From Prevotella sp. (GTDB lineage Bacteria; Bacteroidota; Bacteroidia; Bacteroidales; Bacteroidaceae), in the NCBI GenBank assembly GCA_017455845.1, contig JAFSYY010000020.1, forward strand, positions 1-32,236: 32,236 nt of DNA. Direction: 5' to 3'. Below the pieces are notes generated by a model that saw only the letters and a list, made by a program, of their open reading frames with translations, was not told the DNA's origin and made no database searches. This document shows, one piece after another, positions 15,472-23,125 of this stretch. How positions within the stretch are numbered: the first letter of the stretch is position 1; every line of letters begins with the position of its first letter. The position numbers were made by a program, and so were the translations under genes.

Positions 15472-18400
15472 TCATTTCACCATGACTTTCCTCACCTCGC
15501 CGCTGGTGGTGACGATGATGTTCATGCCACTTTGCAGCGACTGTCGGCGTGTGCCCGAGAGGCTGTAGATGCCTGCGGGCAAGGTGCTTGACTCATGGTG
15601 CAAGGAAGCGATGCCCGAGGTGTTTACAGGTATGACGCGGCATGCGAGCAGCAGGAACTCGTCGAAGCCTGTGCCGTTGTCAATGAAACTGATGATGTGC
15701 TTGCCGCCTTCGGTCACTTCGAATGGCAGTTCCACCAGGCTTGCGCTGGTGAGGTTGGCTGCCGAGTTGCCGTTGGCATTAGGTGTGGCCGACAGTGCCT
15801 GTGTGGTTGCCAGGACAGTGTTCTTCGGGCTGATGATACGTCCTTTGTACTGCGGTGTGCCCTTCCATGCGGCCATGGCAAACTCCAGTTTGTAACTGCC
15901 CGGCTCCAGGCTGAGCGGGTAAGCGCTTTGTCTGCCGTATTCGGCACTGGTGTTACGCCAGTAGAGGCCCTTGCCCTGCCAGCCGGTAAAGCCGGCCATG
16001 GTGCGGGGCCCCTGAGAGTAACTGTTGGGATATTCGTGTATGTCGGTGTTGTCGGTAGCCTGCCATCCTTCGGGCATGGCACCGTTGTTTACGTTGGTGA
16101 AGTCGAGCGAATAGGCTGAGACATTGTCGGAGAAGAATGGCTGGATGGTCATGTTCTCGTCGGGCATGGTGAAGGTGACCTCGGTGGCGTTCTTGGCAAA
16201 GGCAATGGTCTTGCCCATGGTGTAGTAGACAGAGTTGACCAATCGCAACTCATTCAGGCCGTAGCCTTCGTCGGGATAGACGGTGAGGTGTACGGTCTCG
16301 CCCTCAGCAGCCTCGGTGACGTCAGACACCACGCGGCCGTTGTCGGCCTCGCGTATGGTGATGAGGCGCTTGACGGGCTGTGAGCCTGCTGGCACATAGA
16401 TAATCTGGTCGATAATCATGTTGATGCTGCCGGTGTTGGTCAGCACCAGGTCGTTCTGCCCGCCGTTAAGGTTGGCGGTGAACTTGGCCTTCTGCCAGTT
16501 GTTCTTGCCCGCCCGCTGGATGGCCACCTGATAGTCGGTGCCGTTGACGGTGGCTTTGATATTGCCTGCTTTCGATGTGTTGCAGTAGCGCACGTAGATG
16601 TCGTACTCGCCGCCTTGGTTGAGCGTGAGTTGGTGGCGCAGGGCTGCCGAGGTCTTCGTGCCTAAGACCACATAGCCCATGCCGGCGAACTCCTGCATGT
16701 CGGTGGCCCACCATCCGGAGTGTGTCAGCGCTACGCTGCTCACGTCCTTATAGTCCATGTTCTCTGCCTCGATGATGACCGGTCCTACGTATGGCTCGGG
16801 CTGCTGTGGCATTTCCAGTGCCTGCTCGGGCACCATGTCCAGCGCCTCCTCGCGCTCCTTGTCTCCGGTGCAGTTGATGGTCAGGTCGACGCCTCCCATG
16901 TGTTTCACAAAGATGGTGAAGGTCTGGTTTTCCTCGTCGTATCTCTTTGTGACGTTCATAGACATGCCGCCTGCTCCGGTGTTGTGTCTCTTCTGGCTTA
17001 CTGAAGGTGTCTGCGTGACGCCGACGACGACGATGGTGTCTACCTGTGCGGTGGTAGAGTCGCTGCGGTAGTTGTTCAGATAGAAGTTGATATGATCGGC
17101 ATACTCGCGGATATATGCCGACGAGAGTTTGCCGTAGGCCAGTTTCAGCGTGTCGCAGGTGTTATACTGCAGGGGTATGCTTGCCGACGCACCTTTCTTG
17201 GCGTTGAGATAGGAGTAGGGCGTATAGGTGACCAACTGGTTCTTGTATCGGTTGACATAGAGGTCGCCCTTGCTCACCTCCGGATACAGGTTGTTGAAGT
17301 CGTTGACCTTCTTTGTCTGGGTGGTGTTCTTGAATGACGACTTCTTCAACTTCGTTGGGATGCCCTTGGCCACCTCGTCATAGTAGCCGATGACGAGCGG
17401 TATGGTGCCGTAGCGTCCTGTCTTCTTGAAATAGCAGAGGTTGTCCATCCACTGTCCGTTGCCGCGGTTGAAGGGGTCTGTCTGCTTATAGAGCCCGTCA
17501 TAGAGGCTGCCCCATGCGGCATACTTGTCTTCATCGCTGCCGCTGCTCATGTCGTTCTGTATGGCAATCTTGATGTTGCCCACCACTTCCTCGCGTGTGG
17601 GGATATACATGGCGCCATTGATAACCTGGCGGAACATGTCGAGCCACACGCCCTTGAAGTTGTTGAACATGCCCCAGTTGCGGCGTGTGAAACCGTCGAC
17701 GGTCGTGTTGCTCAGGTTCTGGAAGTCCTCGGTCCAGATGAGTTCAGGGCCGTCCCACACCGCACCGCCGTTGACGCAGGTCTGCTCCATGACGGTGCCG
17801 ATGCCTGCTGCACCGGGATATTTCTTGCCATGGTTGCTGCCCAGCACGGCGTCAAGGGCACCGTTCCAGCCGCAGTTGTCGTAGCGCACGCCATAGTTCT
17901 TGGCCAGGCCGCTGACAAAGGGTCCGAAGGTGACGCTCTCGTTGGCATACCAGCAACTGCTGGTGGTGTACTTATACAGCCAGAGGCAAGCCTCGGGATA
18001 GTCCTTGCAGGCCTGCAGCAACTTGCTGTTGCGCTTCATCATGCCCATGGGGTTGAGGCCGTGGCTCCAGATATTGCCGCAGAACGAGATGGTGAGCATG
18101 CCGCCATAGTTATGGTGCATCTCCACCAGTTTGGCAAAGAGCGCGATGCGCGATGGCTGGTTGCTGCTGCTCTCGTCGTCGCTCTCGTCAAAGCCCCAGA
18201 ACTGCTCGGCGTAGTTCCATCCGAGGAAGTTGGGATAGGTCTTGAAGAAATATTCGAAGGTCTCCATGTCGTCGTCCTGAATATGCGTGTGGCCTCCTGA
18301 TGCCGGCTGGCATGTGAACCACATGCCGTTGAGTTGGCATACCGTGGCCCATGACTCATAGGTGCGCACGGCGCAGCGTGGCATGCGGTACATGTTGGTG

Positions 18401-18627
18401 TCTTTGTCGTACTGGCACGACAGCGACAGGTTCATGCATACGAACGGCCGGATGTCTTCGGGTATGAGGTTGATAATCTTCTGCGGGTCGGCACTGTTCC
18501 ATACGTCAATATGTACGAGCCATAGCGGATGCTGGTTGTCGATGGGCCGGCGCTGCTGGGCCGATACTGTCTGTGCCGTTGTGAGTAACAACAGGGCGAG
18601 TAATAACTGATAAATCTTTCTAAACAT
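15472..18627 (-). CDS. Secreted multidomain glycoside hydrolase, family 98-like
   Basis: The 1051-residue protein has a signal peptide (to about residue 23). Residues about 30-400 match the GH98 catalytic domain as I know it: PLWLVHIDVWNSADPQKII, IPEDIRPFVCMNLSLS, GWNYAEQFWGFD (Glu141, candidate acid), RYDNCGWNG, WDGPELIWTEDFQ and MYIPTREEVV. A GH98 C-terminal region follows to about 590. A CBM6-like module is at about 640-765 (VIIEAENMDYKD, YDIYVRYCN), a beta repeat domain at about 770-860, a jelly-roll at about 865-1005, and a short sorting-like tail (GIYSLSGTRR ... VRKVMVK). GH98 members are endo-beta-galactosidases acting on blood-group A/B glycans or related chains, suggesting mucin or plant glycan use. 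Confidence 0.85.
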   Translation of the reverse strand: MFRKIYQLLLALLLLTTAQTVSAQQRRPIDNQHPLWLVHIDVWNSADPQKIINLIPEDIRPFVCMNLSLSCQYDKDTNMYRMPRCAVRTYESWATVCQLNGMWFTCQPASGGHTHIQDDDMETFEYFFKTYPNFLGWNYAEQFWGFDESDDESSSNQPSRIALFAKLVEMHHNYGGMLTISFCGNIWSHGLNPMGMMKRNSKLLQACKDYPEACLWLYKYTTSSCWYANESVTFGPFVSGLAKNYGVRYDNCGWNGALDAVLGSNHGKKYPGAAGIGTVMEQTCVNGGAVWDGPELIWTEDFQNLSNTTVDGFTRRNWGMFNNFKGVWLDMFRQVINGAMYIPTREEVVGNIKIAIQNDMSSGSDEDKYAAWGSLYDGLYKQTDPFNRGNGQWMDNLCYFKKTGRYGTIPLVIGYYDEVAKGIPTKLKKSSFKNTTQTKKVNDFNNLYPEVSKGDLYVNRYKNQLVTYTPYSYLNAKKGASASIPLQYNTCDTLKLAYGKLSSAYIREYADHINFYLNNYRSDSTTAQVDTIVVVGVTQTPSVSQKRHNTGAGGMSMNVTKRYDEENQTFTIFVKHMGGVDLTINCTGDKEREEALDMVPEQALEMPQQPEPYVGPVIIEAENMDYKDVSSVALTHSGWWATDMQEFAGMGYVVLGTKTSAALRHQLTLNQGGEYDIYVRYCNTSKAGNIKATVNGTDYQVAIQRAGKNNWQKAKFTANLNGGQNDLVLTNTGSINMIIDQIIYVPAGSQPVKRLITIREADNGRVVSDVTEAAEGETVHLTVYPDEGYGLNELRLVNSVYYTMGKTIAFAKNATEVTFTMPDENMTIQPFFSDNVSAYSLDFTNVNNGAMPEGWQATDNTDIHEYPNSYSQGPRTMAGFTGWQGKGLYWRNTSAEYGRQSAYPLSLEPGSYKLEFAMAAWKGTPQYKGRIISPKNTVLATTQALSATPNANGNSAANLTSASLVELPFEVTEGGKHIISFIDNGTGFDEFLLLACRVIPVNTSGIASLHHESSTLPAGIYSLSGTRRQSLQSGMNIIVTTSGEVRKVMVK

Positions 18628-18628
18628 A

Positions 18629-18675
18629 TTCTTAGGTTTTTTATTCTTGCTTCTTCTTAGGTTTTTTAATCTTGC
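18629..18675 (-). repeat. 25-bp direct repeat in the GH98 leader
   Basis: TTCTTAGGTTTTTTATTCTT at 18629 recurs at 18654 with one change. Both copies lie between the GH98 -7 box and its start codon, that is in the 5' untranslated region. Confidence 0.8.
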
Positions 18676-18713
18676 TTTTGGGCCGAGACGGAGCCTCTCC
18701 GCCGATTCTGCTG

Positions 18714-18721
18714 CAAAGTTA
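18714..18721 (-). promoter_or_regulatory. -7 box for the GH98 gene
   Basis: Minus-strand TAACTTTG followed by CAGC, about 87 bp upstream of the start codon. The upstream DNA is AT-rich with no clear -33 TTTG. Confidence 0.65.
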
Positions 18722-18830
18722 CAAAAAATAAATGATAATTAGATTTTGATTATGTCTCATTCTTTTAAGAAAACGTTCATGGGGGTTGACAATAACTAAA
18801 TTTTATAAAATTATGCGCTCAAACAACAAT

Positions 18831-18846
18831 TGTTTCACGGAAAATG
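18831..18846 (+). promoter_or_regulatory. Degenerate parS-like site in the parAB promoter
   Basis: TGTTTCACGGAAAATG keeps the first nine bases of the bacterial parS consensus TGTTTCACGTGAAACA. With one base missing after CACG the next GAAA also aligns. It lies immediately upstream of the parA -7 box, where ParB binding could autoregulate the operon. This is inferred from motif and place only. Confidence 0.4.
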
Positions 18847-18848
18847 TG

Positions 18849-18856
18849 TACCTTTG
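18849..18856 (+). promoter_or_regulatory. -7 box for the parA operon
   Basis: TACCTTTG followed by CAC fits the consensus 30 bp upstream of the parA ATG. The nearest TTG is 16 bp upstream, shorter than usual. Confidence 0.65.
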
Positions 18857-18885
18857 CACTTCAAATCAATAGGAAAAAGATTGAA

Positions 18886-19647
18886 ATGGGAAAAATTATT
18901 GCATTAGCAAATCAGAAAGGCGGCGTGGGAAAGACCACGACCACCATTAACCTGGCAGCATCGCTGGCCACGCTGGAGAAGAGCGTGCTGGTGGTGGATG
19001 CCGACCCGCAGGCTAACGCTTCGAGCGGACTGGGTGTCGACCTGAAAGAGGTGGACTGCTCGCTCTACGAGTGCATCATTAATCATACGGACGTGCGCGA
19101 GGCCATCTATACCACCGACATCGAGGGGCTGGACATCATTCCCAGTCACATTGACCTGGTGGGTGCAGAGATAGAGATGCTGAACCTCGACAACCGTGAG
19201 CGTGTCATCAAGAAACTGCTCGAGCCCATCCGCAACGAGTACGACTATATCCTCATCGACTGCTCGCCATCGCTGGGACTCATCACGGTGAACTCGCTGA
19301 CGGCCGCCGACTCGGTCATCATACCCGTGCAGTGTGAATACTTCGCACTGGAGGGCATCTCGAAACTGCTCAACACCATCAAGATCATCAAGTCGAAACT
19401 GAACCCGAAACTGGAGATAGAGGGCTTCCTGCTGACGATGTACGACTCGCGCCTGCGTCTGGCCAACCAGATCTACGACGAGGTGAAGCGCCACTTCCAG
19501 GAACTGGTGTTCAAGACCGTTATCCAGCGCAACGTGAAACTATCGGAGAGCCCCTCGCACGGTCTGCCCGTCATCCTCTATGATGCCGACTCGACCGGTT
19601 CGAAGAACCATCTGGCATTGGCAAAGGAAATCATTTCAAGGAATTAA
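18886..19647 (+). CDS. parA: Chromosome-partitioning ATPase ParA/Soj
   Basis: From the ATG at 18886 the protein has 253 residues and begins MGKIIALANQKGGVGKTTTT, with the deviant Walker A box of ParA/MinD ATPases. The Walker A' box (LVVDADPQANAS) and Walker B region (YDYILIDCSPSLGL) follow. The frame is open upstream to 18844, but that part overlaps the -7 box. ParA dimers bind DNA and ATP and move ParB-parS complexes to segregate origins. The parA stop is followed by a mini-repeat, GAATTAA GAATTAG, and parB starts 11 bp later. Confidence 0.95.
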   Translation: MGKIIALANQKGGVGKTTTTINLAASLATLEKSVLVVDADPQANASSGLGVDLKEVDCSLYECIINHTDVREAIYTTDIEGLDIIPSHIDLVGAEIEMLNLDNRERVIKKLLEPIRNEYDYILIDCSPSLGLITVNSLTAADSVIIPVQCEYFALEGISKLLNTIKIIKSKLNPKLEIEGFLLTMYDSRLRLANQIYDEVKRHFQELVFKTVIQRNVKLSESPSHGLPVILYDADSTGSKNHLALAKEIISRN

Positions 19648-19657
19648 GAATTAGAAA

Positions 19658-20578
19658 ATGGCAGTTAAGAAGAAATTTGACAAGAGTGTTTTAGGACGCG
19701 GACTGGACGACATAGGCAACGGACGCGGACTGGACGCCCTGATAGATACGAGCGAGGTAAAGACGCAGGGGTCGTCGAACCTCAACGAGATACCTATCGA
19801 CCAGATAGAGCCTAACCCCGACCAGCCCCGAAGGGAGTTCGACCCCACGGCCATGCAGGAACTGGCTACCAGCATACAGAACATGGGCATCATCGCACCC
19901 ATCACCCTGAGACAGGTGAGCGACAACCGCTATCAGATTATTGCTGGCGAGCGGCGATGGAGGGCATCGCAGATGGCCGGGCTGACTACCATTCCCGCCT
20001 ATATACGCACCGCCAACGACGAGAGCGTGATGGAACTGGCACTGGTGGAGAACATCCAGCGCGAGGACCTGAACGCCATAGAGATAGCACTGGCCTACGA
20101 GCATCTGGCCGAGCAGAGCGGCATGACACAGGAGAAGATCAGCGAGCGCGTGGGCAAGAGCCGCACCGCCGTGACCAACTATATGCGCCTGCTGAAACTG
20201 CCCGCACAGATACAGATGGCCTTGAAAAACCATGAGATAGACATGGGCCATGCCCGTGCACTGCTGTCGCTGGACTCGCCCTCGATGCAGTTGAAAGTCT
20301 TTAAGGAGGTGCAGAAAAACCAACACTCCGTGCGTAAGGTGGAAGAGATGGTGCAGGCATTGAAAAACGGCGAAGACGTGCAGTCTGTGCGCAAGCGCAT
20401 CGCGTCGAAGACACCGCTGCCTGCCGACCTCAACGCCCACAAGCAACGACTGAGCGAACTGCTTCAGGCCAAGGTGCAACTCACCTGCTCTCCCAAGGGC
20501 AGCGGGAAAATAAGCATCGCCTTCAACAGCGAGGAAGACCTGAGGAGAATTATGGGGCACATCGCTAGTGAAGAGTGA
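19658..20578 (+). CDS. parB: Chromosome-partitioning protein ParB/Spo0J
   Basis: The 306-residue protein has the ParB N-terminal box (PNPDQPRREFD, then GERRWRA at residues 97-103), ENIQREDLNAIEIALAY, the helix-turn-helix (KSRTAVTNYMRLLKLP) and a C-terminal dimerisation segment (KISIAFNSEEDLRRIM). The N-terminal GRGLD motif is doubled by a 27-bp duplication (19694-19736). ParB is a CTP-dependent clamp that loads at parS and activates ParA. The last residues, ASEE-stop, are contributed by the AGTGAAG heptamer array, which starts three codons before the stop. Confidence 0.95.
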   Translation: MAVKKKFDKSVLGRGLDDIGNGRGLDALIDTSEVKTQGSSNLNEIPIDQIEPNPDQPRREFDPTAMQELATSIQNMGIIAPITLRQVSDNRYQIIAGERRWRASQMAGLTTIPAYIRTANDESVMELALVENIQREDLNAIEIALAYEHLAEQSGMTQEKISERVGKSRTAVTNYMRLLKLPAQIQMALKNHEIDMGHARALLSLDSPSMQLKVFKEVQKNQHSVRKVEEMVQALKNGEDVQSVRKRIASKTPLPADLNAHKQRLSELLQAKVQLTCSPKGSGKISIAFNSEEDLRRIMGHIASEE

Positions 20579-20635
20579 AGATTTTCTTTTAGTCGCTACG
20601 CTTTGTAAAAGCGGCAAAGGCGAGCGACTACCGCT
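20567..20635 (+). repeat. AGTGAAG composite element, long form, after parB
   Basis: Two AGTGAAG units (20567-20580) overlap the parB stop; the long hairpin tail follows (20581-20635). In this copy the right arm is AGCGACTA, a perfect Watson-Crick match to TAGTCGCT, whereas other copies have AGCGGCTA. The change alters one G-U pair to A-U, which preserves the stem. Confidence 0.85.
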
Positions 20636-20646
20636 GTAGAGTGACG

Positions 20647-21471
20647 ATGAAAGGTATGAGAAGGAAAACGGACAATATGAGAGGGTGGATGGTACTGGTA
20701 CTATTCACTGTTTACTGTTCGCTGTTCGTTAGCCGCGCAGCGGCGCAAGACGTGGTGACCGACTCCATCCATGTTGTCGACTCCATATACGATGCCATAC
20801 CGCTGGATACGGTTGTCGTCATTGACGAGAAAGACATGGACTTCGTCATTGACGAGAAAGACATGGACTTCGTCGGCGACACCCTGCAAGGCTCGCTCCA
20901 AGAGGCATCCTCTGTCATCGTCAAGAAGAAACCTAAGAGGATGAAGGCCAAGCGCGACTGGGACACGTGGAAGCCCGACCCGCAGCGGGCACTATGGCTG
21001 GCACTGGTCATCCCCGGCGGCGGACAAATATACAACCGCAAATACTGGAAACTGCCCATCGTCTATGGCGGCTTCGTGGGCTGCATCTATGCCATGACGT
21101 GGAACAACATGATGTATAAGGACTATTCACAGGCCTATCTCGACATCATGGACGACGACCCGGGGACGGCCAGTTACAACCAGTTCCTCCACCTGGGCAG
21201 GCAGATTACATCGGCTAACGAAGATCGCTACAAGCAGATATTCAAAAGCCGTAAAGACAAATACCGCCGCTGGCGCGACCTGAGTTTCTTCTGCCTGGTA
21301 GGTGTCTATGCCATCTCGGTGATCGATGCCTACGTCGATGCCGAACTGTCGTCCTTCGACATCTCCAGGGACTTGAGCCTGAAAGTGAGGCCCACGGTCA
21401 TCGGCAGCAAGGCTCCTGTCAGTCCGCTCTACGCCACGTCGCTGGGCGTGAACTGCAGCATAAACTTCTGA
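20647..21471 (+). CDS. DUF5683 inner-membrane protein
   Basis: From the ATG at 20647 the protein has 274 residues (a GTG two codons upstream is also possible). It has an N-terminal signal or anchor (WMVLVLFTVYCSLFVSRAAA), a charged linker, then the DUF5683 core: WKPDPQRALWLALVIPGGGQ, YNRKYWKLPIVYGGFVGC, and a second helix in SFFCLVGVYAISVIDAYVDA. Function is unknown; members commonly sit directly after parAB in Bacteroidetes, as here. A 27-bp perfect tandem duplication in the linker doubles the peptide IDEKDMDFV. Confidence 0.85.
   Translation: MKGMRRKTDNMRGWMVLVLFTVYCSLFVSRAAAQDVVTDSIHVVDSIYDAIPLDTVVVIDEKDMDFVIDEKDMDFVGDTLQGSLQEASSVIVKKKPKRMKAKRDWDTWKPDPQRALWLALVIPGGGQIYNRKYWKLPIVYGGFVGCIYAMTWNNMMYKDYSQAYLDIMDDDPGTASYNQFLHLGRQITSANEDRYKQIFKSRKDKYRRWRDLSFFCLVGVYAISVIDAYVDAELSSFDISRDLSLKVRPTVIGSKAPVSPLYATSLGVNCSINF
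20821..20874 (+). repeat. Perfect 27-bp tandem duplication in the DUF5683 gene
   Basis: Positions 20821-20847 and 20848-20874 are identical. The duplication is in frame and lies in the acidic linker; identical copies suggest it is recent. Confidence 0.95.
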
Positions 21472-21504
21472 AATGGGAAATAAGAAATGAGGAATAAGAA
21501 ATAT
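21470..21504 (+). repeat. Heptamer array (GAAATRR)5 spanning a stop and a start codon
   Basis: The units are GAAATGG, GAAATAA, GAAATGA, GGAATAA and GAAATAT. The first overlaps the DUF5683 stop codon and the third contains the start codon of the transglycosylase gene. Confidence 0.85.
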
Positions 21505-22818
21505 ATACATGTCAACGACAAACGGGCTGTGCAGAGTCTGTTCATGGCTCTTTGTCTGCTGCTCTTGCCTGCCATGGTGCATGCGCAGATAACGGTGGTG
21601 GACGACAACACCACCGACGACGAGATTGAGGTGGTCGACGAGATGGGCAACGAGGAAGAGATAGAATTCCCCGAGGCCATGACCTACGAACTGGACAGTC
21701 TGATGAACCAGTATATGACCAAGACCTATCTGACAGCCGACAATGACTGCCGGATGAAGGACGAGAACCCCACCTTCGGCCGAGAGGTGTATATCGACCG
21801 CCTGCAGCGCATGCCCACCATCATGGAGATGCCCTATAACGAGGTGGTGCAGTCGTGCATCGACCGCTACACCGGCAGGCTGCGCCGCACGGTGAGTTAT
21901 ATGCTGGGTGCCTCGAATTTCTATATGCCATTCTTCGAGGAGGCTTTGGAGACGTATCAGATGCCGCTGGAACTGAAATACCTGCCCATCATCGAGTCGG
22001 CGCTCAACCCCACGGCCACGTCACGCGCCGGAGCCGGCGGTCTGTGGCAGTTTATGATTACCACAGGAAAGATGTATGGCCTGGAAGTGAACAGCCTCAT
22101 CGACGAGCGACGCAACCCGGTGAAGGCTTCCTATGCTGCCGCCCGCTATCTGCGCGACCTTTACAAAATCTTCGGCGACTGGAACCTGGTCATCGCCGCC
22201 TATAACTGCGGACCGGAGAATATCAACAAAGCCATACGGCGGGCCGGCGGCGAGAAAGACTACTGGAAAATCTATCCCTACCTGCCCAGGGAGACACGCG
22301 GCTATGTGCCGGCCTTCATCGCTGCCAACTACGTGATGAACTACTACTGCGAGCACAACATCTGCCCCATGAGCAGCCAGTTGCCTGCCAAGACCGATAC
22401 CGTCATGGTAGACCGCAACGTGGCTTTCGCGCAGATAGCCGAGGTCTGCGGCTTCGACATGCAGATGCTGCGTGCCCTGAACCCGGAATACCGGCGCGAC
22501 ATCGTTCCTGGAGCCACCAAGCCGTCGCCCATACGTCTGCCGATGAACGATGTGCCACGCTTCATCGACATGCAGGACTCGGTATATGCCTTTGATGCCG
22601 GTATGCAGAAGCGTCTGGAGGTGGCGGTGGAAGAGCCTGTGGTCACCAAGGCGTCGAGGCGTGGTGGTGCACGCGGCAGCAAGTACCACACCGTGCGGCG
22701 GGGCGACACCCTTGGCAGCATTGCCAAGAGAAACAAGACCACCGTTGCCAAACTCAAACGACTGAACGGCATCCGTGGAAACAATATCCGAGCCGGGCAG
22801 AAAGTCAGGGTGAGGTAA
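21487..22818 (+). CDS. Lytic murein transglycosylase with LysM domain (MltD-like)
   Basis: The 443-residue protein begins MRNKKYIHV, encoded within a heptamer array, and has a hydrophobic signal segment at about residues 16-33 (ending VHAQ). The SLT domain spans about 155-300: LELKYLPIIESALNP with catalytic Glu170, AGAGGLWQFM, and AAYNCGPENINKAI. A LysM peptidoglycan-binding domain ends the protein (YHTVRRGDTLGSIAKR). It cleaves glycan strands to 1,6-anhydromuropeptides in the periplasm. It is the fourth gene of the par cluster, only 15 bp after DUF5683, so probably cotranscribed. Confidence 0.92.
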   Translation: MRNKKYIHVNDKRAVQSLFMALCLLLLPAMVHAQITVVDDNTTDDEIEVVDEMGNEEEIEFPEAMTYELDSLMNQYMTKTYLTADNDCRMKDENPTFGREVYIDRLQRMPTIMEMPYNEVVQSCIDRYTGRLRRTVSYMLGASNFYMPFFEEALETYQMPLELKYLPIIESALNPTATSRAGAGGLWQFMITTGKMYGLEVNSLIDERRNPVKASYAAARYLRDLYKIFGDWNLVIAAYNCGPENINKAIRRAGGEKDYWKIYPYLPRETRGYVPAFIAANYVMNYYCEHNICPMSSQLPAKTDTVMVDRNVAFAQIAEVCGFDMQMLRALNPEYRRDIVPGATKPSPIRLPMNDVPRFIDMQDSVYAFDAGMQKRLEVAVEEPVVTKASRRGGARGSKYHTVRRGDTLGSIAKRNKTTVAKLKRLNGIRGNNIRAGQKVRVR

Positions 22819-22875
22819 AAAAACGACCTGTGCGTTCCAAATGGGATGAAAAGTCAGACCGCCGGAGTATCAAAA

Positions 22876-22997
22876 CTGTATACACTTAGTGTTCCGGCTG
22901 TATACAACTTGTATTCGGCCGGAATACAGTTTGTATACAGCCGGAATACATTTTGTATACAGCCTGAATACAAGTTGTATTCGGCCGGAATACAAAA
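22876..22997. repeat. Array of 22-bp palindromic repeats
   Basis: Five to six units with a 22-bp period (starts near 22876, 22894, 22919, 22941, 22963, 22985) share CCGGAATACANNTTGTATNC. Each unit is an imperfect palindrome around ATACA-NN-TTGTAT, and junctions read GGCCGG or AGCCGG. No variable spacers are present. It fills the 307-bp gap between the transglycosylase gene and the symporter promoter. Confidence 0.85.
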
Positions 22998-23089
22998 ACA
23001 GCACGAAAAATAAGAGACTTTTTTGTGGAATGAAACATTTGCCATAGACTTATGAAACGTTTGAGAACAGGCAAATGAAAAATATGTGG

Positions 23090-23097
23090 TAACTTTG
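23090..23097 (+). promoter_or_regulatory. -7 box for the symporter-GH43 operon
   Basis: TAACTTTG followed by CAGC, 28 bp upstream of the symporter ATG. A TTTG at 23060 is 26 bp away, longer than the ideal spacing. Confidence 0.65.
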
Positions 23098-23125
23098 CAG
23101 CAAAATTTACTTAAATATTGCCGCA

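Noticed and set aside
22876..22997. Possible CRISPR array
   Set aside because: The units are contiguous palindromes of 22 bp with no variable spacers, and no cas gene is in the window.
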